From NCBI RefSeq assembly GCF_002101555.1, contig NZ_LQOL01000111.1, positions 91,308 through 155,307 on the forward strand: a DNA stretch of 64,000 bases, in the 5' to 3' direction. The notes beneath the pieces were generated by a model. It saw only the letters and a program-made list of their open reading frames with translations. It was not told the origin of the DNA and searched no databases. This stretch comes from Mycolicibacterium canariasense. GTDB taxonomy: Bacteria > Actinomycetota > Actinomycetes > Mycobacteriales > Mycobacteriaceae. This document shows, piece by piece, positions 51,340-59,812 of this stretch; position 1 is the first letter of the stretch, and the number at the start of each line of letters is the position of its first letter. The position numbers were made by a program, and so were the translations under genes.

Positions 51340-53332
51340 GCGGTTTGAGCCGCTCCATGGTGTACTGCCGATCCCGGCGGGCCGCGAACGAGCTGGCCGC
51401 CAGCGACGCCACCAGCACCCCGGACAGCACCGCGATCGCGATCCACAGCCGCGAGTCGATCCCGCCGGCGATGAGTTGACGCAGGCCGTTGACGGCATAG
51501 GTCATCGGGTCGACGGGGTGCAGTATCTGGAACGGTTTCGCGGTGGTCTCCACCGGATAGATGCCGCCGGCCGAAACCAGTTGCAGCATCAGGAAAGCCA
51601 GTGTCACCACCCGCCCGACCGACACGCCGAACAGCGCGTTGAAGGCCTGGATCAGTGCCAGGAAGGTGGCCACGATGAGCAGCAGAAAGCCCACCGTCGC
51701 GATCGGGTACCGGGCATTCAACCCGACGCCGAAGTGCACCACCAGGTACATCACCGCCACCTGGCACACCGTGATGAGCAAGGCGGGCCAGTACGACGCC
51801 AGCACCACCCGCAACGCGCCGAGGCCGTTGACGATGGGCCGGGACTGCATCGGCTTGAGCAGCATCCAGATGATCAATGCACCGATGAACAGCGCCAGCG
51901 GCAGGAAGAACGGCGCGAAGCCGGTACCGAAGGTCGCCGCGGCGTTGTGGGTTTCGATGTTCAGGGCCACCGGCGCGGCGAGGGTCTTGGCCACCTGGGT
52001 GCGCTGCTGGGGCGTCCAGGACGGCACCTGGGTGGACCCCTCTTTCAGTTTGGTCGCCAGTTCTTGACTGCCGGCCCGCAGCTTGCTGGTGCCCGCGGCG
52101 AGTTGAGTTGCCCCGGTGGACAATTGGCTGCCGCCGTTGGCCAGCTGCACCAACCCGTTGTTCAACTTGCGGGCGCCGCTGTCCAGCTGATGCACCCCGT
52201 CGCGCAGTTTCACCACGTCGGCGCGCAGTCCCCCGTTGAGCGCGCGGGTGAGGAACACCCGCAGTTTGCTGTTCGGGTCACCCAACTCGTTCTCCAGTTG
52301 GGTTGCGCTGTCGCGCAACTTGTTCAGACCGTCGTCGGTGGTGGGATCGATACCCTTGGCGCGCAGCAGCCGCTGCGCGCCGGCCAGCACGTCACCGGCG
52401 TCGCGCACCGTCGGGTCGGGATTGGCCTGCAGCATGCCGACGGTCTGGTCCACGATGGCCGCGGCCTGCGCCTGGTCGATGTTGAGCGCGGCGATGCGGT
52501 CGGTGGTCGAGCGCACCGCACCCGAGAGCCGGGACGCCAGGAAGCCGACCTCGTCGGGGTCCAGCCCCAGATCGCCGACCCGGTCCAGCATGGTGATCAG
52601 CGGACCGGTGGCGGTGTCGACGGAGCTGGACAGCTGCCGGGTGCCGGCGGCCAGCTGCGCCGAGCCGTCCCGGGCGGTCACCAACCCCGCGGTCAGGGCG
52701 CCGGCGCCGTCGGCCAGTTTGTGTGCGCCGTCGTCGGCGGCCGCGGTGCCCGCGGCCAGCTGGCCTGCCCCGTCGGCCGCCTTGACGAGTCCGGCACCCG
52801 CGTCGGTCAGCCCGGTCAGCACGGTGCCCAGCGTGCGCTGCCCGATGCTTGCGTTCACCTGGTTGATCACCTCACGGGCGGCGTTCTGCCCGATGATCGA
52901 ACCCAGATAGTTGTTCGCGTCGTTGAAGGTGAACCGGATCTGCGCCTGCTCGGGCGATCCGCCCGATGGTGAGGCGATATCGGCGCTGAAGTCCGGGGGC
53001 AGCGTCACCGAGAAGTGGTACTTGCCGCTGGACACCCCGGCCGCGGCCTCGGCGGCCGACACCCGGTGCAGCTGCAGCTGCCCCGAATCGACAAGGGCGT
53101 CGGCCACTTCCGCGCCGGCGCGGACCTGTTGTCCGTCCACGCTCGCGCCGGTGTCCTCGTTCACCAGGGCCACCGGGATCTTGTTCACCTCATTGAACGG
53201 ATTCCAGAAGGCCCACAAGTACATCGCGCCGTACAACAGCGGCATCAGGATGACGGTGACCAGCGCGATGCGCGGTAACGCACCCCGGGAGAACCGCTTC
53301 AGATCGGTGCCAAGAGACATTCCGGCAAGCAC
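51326..53332 (-). CDS. YhgE/Pip-family membrane protein (ABC-2-like)
   Basis: The 668-aa protein has an N-terminal membrane helix (RIALVTVILMPLLYGAMYLW) and a long exterior domain. The exterior domain holds repeated coiled segments of the form GAGQLAAGT and GGSQLSTGATQLAAGTSKL. Five to six C-terminal helices match ABC-2 permeases. The family includes phage infection protein and YhgE, and Esx/type VII-linked proteins in other phyla. The GTG at 53332 has GGGGAG upstream and begins 3 bp after the ATPase-like gene, so both are co-translated. Its transport substrate is unknown. Confidence 0.9.
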   Translation of the reverse strand: MLAGMSLGTDLKRFSRGALPRIALVTVILMPLLYGAMYLWAFWNPFNEVNKIPVALVNEDTGASVDGQQVRAGAEVADALVDSGQLQLHRVSAAEAAAGVSSGKYHFSVTLPPDFSADIASPSGGSPEQAQIRFTFNDANNYLGSIIGQNAAREVINQVNASIGQRTLGTVLTGLTDAGAGLVKAADGAGQLAAGTAAADDGAHKLADGAGALTAGLVTARDGSAQLAAGTRQLSSSVDTATGPLITMLDRVGDLGLDPDEVGFLASRLSGAVRSTTDRIAALNIDQAQAAAIVDQTVGMLQANPDPTVRDAGDVLAGAQRLLRAKGIDPTTDDGLNKLRDSATQLENELGDPNSKLRVFLTRALNGGLRADVVKLRDGVHQLDSGARKLNNGLVQLANGGSQLSTGATQLAAGTSKLRAGSQELATKLKEGSTQVPSWTPQQRTQVAKTLAAPVALNIETHNAAATFGTGFAPFFLPLALFIGALIIWMLLKPMQSRPIVNGLGALRVVLASYWPALLITVCQVAVMYLVVHFGVGLNARYPIATVGFLLLIVATFLALIQAFNALFGVSVGRVVTLAFLMLQLVSAGGIYPVETTAKPFQILHPVDPMTYAVNGLRQLIAGGIDSRLWIAIAVLSGVLVASLAASSFAARRDRQYTMERLKPPIEV

Positions 53333-53335
53333 GGT

Positions 53336-53992
53336 TTACTCACTCCCCACGTTGAGCTGGGCACGGACCCGTTCGTCGGCGACGCCGTTGATGGTGGCGG
53401 TGACGACGGTTTGGTTCTCCCCCAGCGCGATGAGCCGCTGCAGCACGATCTCGCGGTTCCCGTCGTCGGTGATGTGGTCGAGGTTGCCGACCACCAGCAG
53501 CGGCGGCGTCGCCGTGTTGGCCAACGCGATCCGCATCAGGGTCTGCTCGAGTTCGGTGAGCTCGTCGAAATAGGACGTCAGCGACGGCAGCGGCACATCG
53601 CCGAACACCGGGGCGCACAACCGCGCGAGGTCGTCGGGGCCGGCCTGGCCGATGAAGCGATACCAGGGTGCGTCCCAGCGCATCTGCTCAGTGACCAGGT
53701 CACGCACGGTCACCGATTCGGCGACCCGGTCCAGTTCGTCGATGCAGGCCAGGGCCGACACCGCGAAGATCTCGCTGGCCGCGCTGTGCCCGAATACCGT
53801 GACCTGTCCGTGCACGGGTTTCATCCGGCCGGCCAGCGTCATCAGCAGGGCGGTGCGGCCGGTGCCGGTCGGATAGACCAGCACGCTGACGCCGCCGGCC
53901 TCGACGTCCAGGTCGATCGGGCCGTAGACCGGGCCCCATGGCCCTCGCATCGTGATACCGCGGGCGGTGACTGCCGAAGCTGCTTCTGCCAC
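53336..53992 (-). CDS. Degenerate ABC-type ATPase partner of the YhgE/Pip protein
   Basis: The 218-aa protein has the ABC layout but altered motifs. The Walker A reads YPTGTGRTALLM, with Arg in place of Lys. The signature position holds TELEQTLMRIALANT rather than LSGGQ, and the Walker B is LLVVGNLDHI without the usual Asp-Glu. It directly precedes the Pip-like permease. It may bind nucleotide poorly and act as a regulator, or form an unusual transporter pair. Confidence 0.8.
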   Translation of the reverse strand: MAEAASAVTARGITMRGPWGPVYGPIDLDVEAGGVSVLVYPTGTGRTALLMTLAGRMKPVHGQVTVFGHSAASEIFAVSALACIDELDRVAESVTVRDLVTEQMRWDAPWYRFIGQAGPDDLARLCAPVFGDVPLPSLTSYFDELTELEQTLMRIALANTATPPLLVVGNLDHITDDGNREIVLQRLIALGENQTVVTATINGVADERVRAQLNVGSE

Positions 53993-54030
53993 TGAGCCAT
54001 CTCAACACACCCGCGGCCCGTGGCGTCGTA

Positions 54031-54909
54031 CTAACCGCCGTGCAGATAGGCACCGAACAGGCTCAGCAGATTCACGCTGCGCCACCAGATCAATACCGCG
54101 AACAGCGCCAGCAACCCGACGGCCATCGAGGTTTGGATCAGATTCCGTTGTGCGCGTGGCGCATACACCAGTCCTGCCGACACTGCGCCGCCGGTCAGCA
54201 GGCCACCGAGGTGGCCCTGCCAGCTGATGGCACCCGAACCCATCAGGGGGCCGACGAAGGTGAAGGCCAGGTTCAGCACGATCAACCCGACGACCCATTT
54301 GACGTCGAGACGTAGCTTGCGCGACACCACGAACGTCGCCCCGAACAATCCGAACACCGCGCCGGAGGCGCCGGCCGTGGCCGTGTTCAACGGTGCGATG
54401 AGGAACACCAACACCGAACCGCCCAACGCGGACAGCCCGTACAGCGTCCCGAAACGGGCGCGGCCCAGCAGCCGCTCCAGCGGCGGGCCGATGACGTACA
54501 GCGCCCACATGTTGAACAGGATGTGCGCGAGGCCGTAGTGCAGGAAGGCCGACGTGACCAGGCGGTAGTACTCGCCGCTGGCGACGGCGGGCGGCCACAA
54601 CGTCAGGCGGCTCTCCACGTCGGGGGCGGCCACCTGCAGGACGAACATCAGCACGTTGATCGCGATCAGCGTGTACGTGACGTACGGGGTGTCCCCGGCC
54701 GGCCGGCCACCGAAACGCCCTTCGGCCCGACGTACCGTGGCCGCCCCCGCGTTCACGCACTCCACGCACTGGTGCCCCACCGCCGCGTCCCTCATGCAGT
54801 CCGGGCAGATGTACCGCCCGCAGCGGGTGCACCGGATGTAGGACGGCCGGCTCGGGTGGCGGTAGCAGACAGGGGCCTGCGGCGGCATCTGCTGCGGTGG
54901 GACGGTCAT
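54031..54909 (-). CDS. Rhomboid-family intramembrane serine protease with zinc ribbon
   Basis: The 292-aa protein has an N-terminal cysteine-rich domain (CYRHPSRPSYIRCTRCGRYI, then CPDC and CVEC). Six membrane helices follow with the rhomboid catalytic Ser in GASGAVFG, the dyad His in WQGHLGGLLTG, and HILFNMWALYVIGPPLE in helix 2. It cleaves membrane protein substrates, which are unknown. The ATG at 54909 is 2 bp from the upstream stop. The architecture is like that of M. tuberculosis Rv0110-type rhomboids. Confidence 0.93.
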   Translation of the reverse strand: MTVPPQQMPPQAPVCYRHPSRPSYIRCTRCGRYICPDCMRDAAVGHQCVECVNAGAATVRRAEGRFGGRPAGDTPYVTYTLIAINVLMFVLQVAAPDVESRLTLWPPAVASGEYYRLVTSAFLHYGLAHILFNMWALYVIGPPLERLLGRARFGTLYGLSALGGSVLVFLIAPLNTATAGASGAVFGLFGATFVVSRKLRLDVKWVVGLIVLNLAFTFVGPLMGSGAISWQGHLGGLLTGGAVSAGLVYAPRAQRNLIQTSMAVGLLALFAVLIWWRSVNLLSLFGAYLHGG

Positions 54910-54911
54910 GC

Positions 54912-55316
54912 CTACATGATGGCCGATGCGTCCCGTCGCCTGGTGAGCGCGTAGAGCACTGCGGTGGCGATCACCGCCTCGGACAGCGACACCGCGGTCG
55001 CCAACCCCATCAACGCCGGCATCGGCTCGGCCGGTCCCGCGACCGGTGCGCCGTGATGGTGGGCGGGCATGGACCAGTGCACGGCGATCATGGCCAAATT
55101 CATCACCGCCACCACCAGCCAGGTCCGCGGCCCGCATCCACGCCACAGTTCGTAGGCGCAGAACAGGCACGCCCCCGCCATCGCGACGACCAGGACCACC
55201 AGCACGGGGCTGGCGGCGTGGCCGATCATCGTCACGTGCAGGGCCGCCGAGCCGGCGGCCACCATCGCACACAGCCGCCGTCCGTAGACGGCTGAAGCGG
55301 CGGACCAACCGGACAT
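54912..55316 (-). CDS. Four-helix His-containing membrane protein
   Basis: The 134-aa protein has four predicted helices. A short loop before the third has several His residues (HWSMPAHHHGAPVAG). No signature I can assign is present; similar DUF5134-type proteins occur in actinobacteria. It starts with ATG at 55316 and is 2 bp from the rhomboid gene, so the two are co-transcribed. A metal-related role is speculation. Confidence 0.65.
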   Translation of the reverse strand: MSGWSAASAVYGRRLCAMVAAGSAALHVTMIGHAASPVLVVLVVAMAGACLFCAYELWRGCGPRTWLVVAVMNLAMIAVHWSMPAHHHGAPVAGPAEPMPALMGLATAVSLSEAVIATAVLYALTRRRDASAIM

Positions 55317-55449
55317 CCGTCAACTCTGGCAGCAATGCGCCGTCCGCGCAGCGGGAACGTTCAGCGCGGGGTTGCGATGTGCCGCCCAATTGATCAAACG
55401 GGCTCGAAAGTGCGAGTGGACCCGGCCAATTCGTCGAACTCGGCGCGGG

Positions 55450-56820
55450 TCAGCGCTCCAGGTCCGCGATGTCCAGGCGCTTGATCGGCCCGACCACCAC
55501 GAGGTAACACACGATGGACAGCAGCGCGCTGAGTCCGACGTAGACCAGGGCCAGCTCGAATGACCCCTGCGTCTTGACCAGATAACCGATCACGATGGGT
55601 GTGGTGATGGCGGCCAGGCTGCCGAAGGTGTTGAACACCCCACCGGACAGACCGGCGATCTCCTTGGGCGTCGTGTCGGCGACGATGACCCAACCCTGGG
55701 CGCCGAAAGCCTTGCCGAAGAACGACACCGCCATGAGCAACACGACGAGCCAGGACGCGTCGACGTAGTTGCAGGCGATGATCGACGTCGCCATCAGCAG
55801 CCCGACCACGATCGGCAGCTTGCGCGCCTTGGTCTGCGACCAGCCGTGCCGCATCAGGCCGTCGGAGAGCACCCCACCCAGGATGCCGCCGATGAAGCCA
55901 CAGACGGCCGGCAGCGCGGCGACGAATCCGGCCTTGAGGATCGACATGTGCCGCTCCTGCACCAGATACACCGGGAACCAGGTCAGGAAGAACCAGGTGA
56001 TGGTGTTGAGGAAGTACTGACCGAAGTAGACGCCGAGCATCATCCGGTTCTTGAGCAACGCCTTGACATAGTGAAGTTGGTTGGTGCCCTTGGCCTGTGC
56101 CGGCGCGGCGCTGCCGGCGTCCATGTCGACCAGGGCGCCGCCTTCGCGGATGTAGTCCAACTCGGCCTGGCTGACGCGAGGGTGGTTGCGGGGGGCATAG
56201 ATGACCACCATCCACAGCAGGCCGAACACCACGCCGATACCGCCGACGATGGTGAAGACGTGCTGCCATCCGGCCGCAACAACCAGCCAGCCCATCAGAG
56301 GGGAGAAGGCCGCGGCGGCGAAGTACTGCGCGGACTGGAAGATTGCCACCGATGTGGCGCGCTCCTTGGCCGGGAACCAGGCGGCGACGATGCGCGAATT
56401 ACCCGGGAACGACGGCCCTTCGGCGAGGCCGACCAGCAATCGCAGGATGAACAGCAGGCCGACGGCGGTCCCCATCGAGAAGTTCCCGACGAAGCCCTGG
56501 CAAACGGTGAAGATGGACCACGACAGGATCGCGCCGCAGTAGACCTTCTTGGAGCCGTAGCGATCCAACAGCCACCCGGCCGGGATCTGGGCCACCAGAT
56601 ACGACCAGCCGAACGCGGAGAAGATGTAGCCCAGAGTCACCGAGTCGATACCCAGGGCGTCCTGGATGGCGTCGCCGGCCATCGAGATGGTGGAGCGGTC
56701 GGCGTAGTTGATGACGGTGACGGCGAACAGCATCGCGAGGATGACGTAGCGCACGTGACCGGCCTTGGCCGCGGGTGTGCGGTGCGGGCTGTCGGCCGGC
56801 GCGGTGGTGGCGGGATTCAT
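55450..56820 (-). CDS. gudP: MFS transporter, glucarate/galactarate GudP-type
   Basis: The 456-aa, 12-helix MFS protein has the anion:cation symporter signatures VINYADRSTISMAGD after helix 1 and AGWLLDRYGSKKV between helices 2 and 3. It also has LRLLVGLAEGPSFPGNSRIV in the middle and a central loop near residue 230. Sequence and divergence from an aldarate dehydratase gene indicate uptake of D-glucarate, galactarate or talarate. The ATG has AGGAG five bases upstream. The start faces the dehydratase across a 192-bp gap. Confidence 0.9.
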   Translation of the reverse strand: MNPATTAPADSPHRTPAAKAGHVRYVILAMLFAVTVINYADRSTISMAGDAIQDALGIDSVTLGYIFSAFGWSYLVAQIPAGWLLDRYGSKKVYCGAILSWSIFTVCQGFVGNFSMGTAVGLLFILRLLVGLAEGPSFPGNSRIVAAWFPAKERATSVAIFQSAQYFAAAAFSPLMGWLVVAAGWQHVFTIVGGIGVVFGLLWMVVIYAPRNHPRVSQAELDYIREGGALVDMDAGSAAPAQAKGTNQLHYVKALLKNRMMLGVYFGQYFLNTITWFFLTWFPVYLVQERHMSILKAGFVAALPAVCGFIGGILGGVLSDGLMRHGWSQTKARKLPIVVGLLMATSIIACNYVDASWLVVLLMAVSFFGKAFGAQGWVIVADTTPKEIAGLSGGVFNTFGSLAAITTPIVIGYLVKTQGSFELALVYVGLSALLSIVCYLVVVGPIKRLDIADLER

Positions 56821-56912
56821 CAGGACTCCTTGCGTGGCTCAGGTCACATCAGCGACCCGGCCGACTCTAAGCATCCGGATACATTCCCGTCCAAGCCCGA
56901 TTCGGTATGCAG

Positions 56913-56931
56913 TGATGCGCTTTCAGCATCA
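56913..56931. promoter_or_regulatory. Candidate operator between gudP and the dehydratase
   Basis: TGATGC and GCATCA are separated by 7 bases in the divergent 56821-57012 gap. No regulator gene lies nearby, so the binding protein is unknown. Confidence 0.35.
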
Positions 56932-57012
56932 AAATCGCGATACGTGGACTGCATCAATAATTCCAGAATCGGTGTTGGACTGGATCGAAGCGGAGTCCTT
57001 ACCGTGGAGGGC

Positions 57013-58209
57013 ATGACCACCACCGCCCCGATCAGCAGTGCCCTCAGCGCGCCCGACGCCGCGATCAAAGCCCTGGCAGCGGGCGCGGCCACCCAGGACC
57101 GCATCGACCGGGTGAGGCTGTCGTCGGTCACCCTGCCGCTCAAGACACCGATCAGCGACGCCAAGGTTTTGACCGGTCGGCAGAAGCCGATGACAGAGGT
57201 GGCGTTCCTGTTCGCCGAGATCCACACCGCCGACGGTCACTCCGGTATCGGGTTCAGCTATTCGAAGCGCGCCGGCGGGCCCGCGCAGTTCGCCCACGCG
57301 CAAGAGGTCGCCCCCGTACTCATCGGCGAAGACCCCAACGACATCGCCAAGATCTGGACCAAGCTGGTCTGGGCCGGCGCCTCCGTCGGACGCAGCGGGG
57401 TGGCCACCCAGGCCATCGCGGCCTTCGACATCGCACTGTGGGACCTCAAGGCCAAGCGCGCCAACCTGCCCATCGCCAAGCTGATCGGCAGCCACCGCGA
57501 TTCGGTGCCCACTTACAACACCTCGGGCGGTTTCCTGCACACACCGATCGAGCAGGTGCTGGAGAATGCGTCGGCGGCGCTGGCTGCCGGCATCGGCGGG
57601 ATCAAAATCAAGGTGGGACAGCCGGATTGGCGCACCGATATCGCCCGGCTGGAGAAGGTGCGCGAGCACCTGGGCGACGACGTGCCGCTGATGGTCGATG
57701 CCAACCAGCAGTGGGACCGGCCCACTGCGATGCGGATGGGCCGGATCCTGGAGAAGTTCAACCTGGTCTGGATCGAAGAGCCGTTGGACGCCTACGACGC
57801 CGAGGGGCATGCCGATCTGGCCCGCGCGCTGGACACCTCCATCGCCACCGGCGAGATGCTGGCCAGCGTCGGCGAGCATCAGCGGCTCATCGATGCCGAC
57901 TCTGTCGACATCATCCAGCCCGACGCCCCGCGCATCGGCGGCATCACCCAGTTCCTCAAGCTGTCCACGCTGGCCGAGCAGAAGTTCCTGCAATTGGCAC
58001 CGCATTTCGCGATGGAGATCCACCTGCACCTGGCCGCCACCTACCCGCACGGCGTGTGGGTGGAGCACTTCGACTGGCTGGACCCGCTGTTCAACGAGCA
58101 GTTGGAGATCAGCGACGGCCGCATGCACCTCTCGGATCGCGCCGGTCTGGGCTTCACCCTCAGCGAGCAGGCGCGCGCCTGGACCGTCGGGACCGCCGAC
58201 TTCAGCTGA
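57013..58209 (+). CDS. Aldarate dehydratase (galactarate/L-talarate type, enolase superfamily)
   Basis: The 398-aa protein has the mandelate-racemase-like pattern: GGIKIKVGQ with the KxK acid/base region, VDANQQW and WIEEPLDAYD with metal ligands, ATGEMLAS, and HFAMEIHLHLAAT with the catalytic His. This is the galactarate/talarate dehydratase type, converting the aldarate to a keto-deoxy acid. It pairs with gudP. The ATG has GGAGGGC upstream. Its last 8 bp overlap the convergent acyl-CoA ligase. Confidence 0.88.
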   Translation: MTTTAPISSALSAPDAAIKALAAGAATQDRIDRVRLSSVTLPLKTPISDAKVLTGRQKPMTEVAFLFAEIHTADGHSGIGFSYSKRAGGPAQFAHAQEVAPVLIGEDPNDIAKIWTKLVWAGASVGRSGVATQAIAAFDIALWDLKAKRANLPIAKLIGSHRDSVPTYNTSGGFLHTPIEQVLENASAALAAGIGGIKIKVGQPDWRTDIARLEKVREHLGDDVPLMVDANQQWDRPTAMRMGRILEKFNLVWIEEPLDAYDAEGHADLARALDTSIATGEMLASVGEHQRLIDADSVDIIQPDAPRIGGITQFLKLSTLAEQKFLQLAPHFAMEIHLHLAATYPHGVWVEHFDWLDPLFNEQLEISDGRMHLSDRAGLGFTLSEQARAWTVGTADFS

Positions 58210-59812
58210 GCCCGAGGATCTGCACGCTCTCCTCGCGCATCTGCACCTTGCGGATCTTGCCGGTGACGGTCATCGGGAACTCCTCGACCAGGTGCACGTA
58301 ACGCGGGATCTTGTAGTGCGCCAGCCTGCCGTCGGCGAATTCCCGAACGGCGTTGACGTCCAACGGTTTCGCGCCGGGCTTCAGCTTGATCCAGGCGCAG
58401 ATCTCCTCGCCGTACTTGGCGTCGGGAACACCGATGACCTGCGCATCCTCGATATCGGGATGGGTGTAGAGGAACTCCTCGACTTCGCGGGGGTAGACGT
58501 TCTCCCCGCCGCGGATCACCATGTCCTTGATCCGGCCGACGACGGTGCAGTACCCGTCCTCGCGCATGACGGCGAGGTCGCCGGTGTGCATCCAGCCGTC
58601 CTGGTCGATGGCTTGAGCGGTCTTGTCCGGATCGTCCCAGTACCCCAACATCACCGAATACCCGCGGGTGCAGAATTCCCCAGGCTGTCCCCGTTCGACG
58701 ATGTCCCCGGTCTCGGGGTCGACGATCTTCACCTCGACGTGCGGGTGCGCGCGGCCGATGGTGGCGGTGCGCCGGTCCAGGTCGTCATCGTGCAGGGTCT
58801 GACACGACACCGGTGAGGTCTCGGTCATCCCGTAGCAGATGGCCACCTCGGCCATGTTCATCTCGTTGATGCAGCGCTTCATCACCTCGATGGGACAGAC
58901 CGAGCCCGCCATGATGCCGGTGCGCAACGTGGACACGTCGACCTGCGGGAACGACGGGTGATTCTGCATGGCGATGAACATCGTCGGCACCCCGTAGACG
59001 CCGGTGCAGCGTTCCTGTTCAATGGCTTTCAATGTCAGGCCGGCATCGAAGCCGGGGGCGGGGATCACCATGGTCACCGCGTGGGTGGTGCAGCCGAGGT
59101 TGCCCATCACCATACCGAAGCAGTGGTAGAAGGGCACCGGGATGCACAGCCGGTCACCCGGGCGCAGGTTGATGCCCTCGGCGACGAAGAACCCGTTGTT
59201 CAGGATGTTGCGATGCGACAGCGTCGCCCCTTTGGGGAAACCCGTTGTGCCCGAGGTGTACTGGATGTTGATCGGGTCGGTGGTGGACAGCGTTCGCTGT
59301 CGCGCCGCGAGTTCCTCCGTGGGCACGGCGCCGGCGCGCAGCGCGTCCCAGTCGGCAGTGCCCAGGAAGACGACGTCGGTCAGCGTGGGCGCCTCGGGAC
59401 GGACCGCTTCCACCATGGCGACATAGTCGGAGGTCTTGAACTCGGTGGCCGAGATCAGCATCCGCACCCCGGATTGGTTGAGCACATAGCCCAGTTCGTG
59501 GGTGCGGTAGGCCGGGTTGATGTTGACCAGGATGGCGCCGATCTTGGCGCAGGCGTACTGTACGACGGTCCACTCGGACCGGTTCGGTGACCAGATACCC
59601 ACCCGGTCACCCTTGGCGATGCCGCGGCCGAGCAAACCCCGTGCCACCATATCGATTTCGTCGTTGAGTTCCCGGTAGGTCCAGCGGGTGCCTTGGGCGC
59701 AGTCGACGAGCGCCTCGATATCCGGGTGGGCAGCGGCGGTGCGCTCGAAGTTGGCGCCGATGGTCTCTTCGAGGATCGGTGTCTCGGTAGGTCCGGCGTC
59801 GTATGACCTCAT
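58202..59812 (-). CDS. AMP-dependent acyl-CoA synthetase, FadD35-like
   Basis: The 536-aa enzyme has the AMP-binding core YTSGTTGFPKGATLSH, CYGMTETSPVSC, GWMHTGDLAVM and GGENVYPREVEEFLY, and the catalytic Lys in VTGKIRKVQ. It activates a carboxylic acid as an adenylate and thioesterifies it to CoA. Its ATG overlaps the stop of the upstream ligase gene (ATGA), so the two ligases are co-translated. The chain-length preference is not evident. Confidence 0.9.
   Translation of the reverse strand: MRSYDAGPTETPILEETIGANFERTAAAHPDIEALVDCAQGTRWTYRELNDEIDMVARGLLGRGIAKGDRVGIWSPNRSEWTVVQYACAKIGAILVNINPAYRTHELGYVLNQSGVRMLISATEFKTSDYVAMVEAVRPEAPTLTDVVFLGTADWDALRAGAVPTEELAARQRTLSTTDPINIQYTSGTTGFPKGATLSHRNILNNGFFVAEGINLRPGDRLCIPVPFYHCFGMVMGNLGCTTHAVTMVIPAPGFDAGLTLKAIEQERCTGVYGVPTMFIAMQNHPSFPQVDVSTLRTGIMAGSVCPIEVMKRCINEMNMAEVAICYGMTETSPVSCQTLHDDDLDRRTATIGRAHPHVEVKIVDPETGDIVERGQPGEFCTRGYSVMLGYWDDPDKTAQAIDQDGWMHTGDLAVMREDGYCTVVGRIKDMVIRGGENVYPREVEEFLYTHPDIEDAQVIGVPDAKYGEEICAWIKLKPGAKPLDVNAVREFADGRLAHYKIPRYVHLVEEFPMTVTGKIRKVQMREESVQILGLS

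Noticed and set aside
51476..52972. 498-codon frame opposite the Pip-like gene
   Set aside because: It is low-complexity Gln/Gly/His shadow with no domain, and the minus-strand gene is well supported.
55846..57012. N-terminal extension of the dehydratase frame through gudP
   Set aside because: It is shadow translation of gudP; the ATG at 57013 has a ribosome site and begins the conserved protein.
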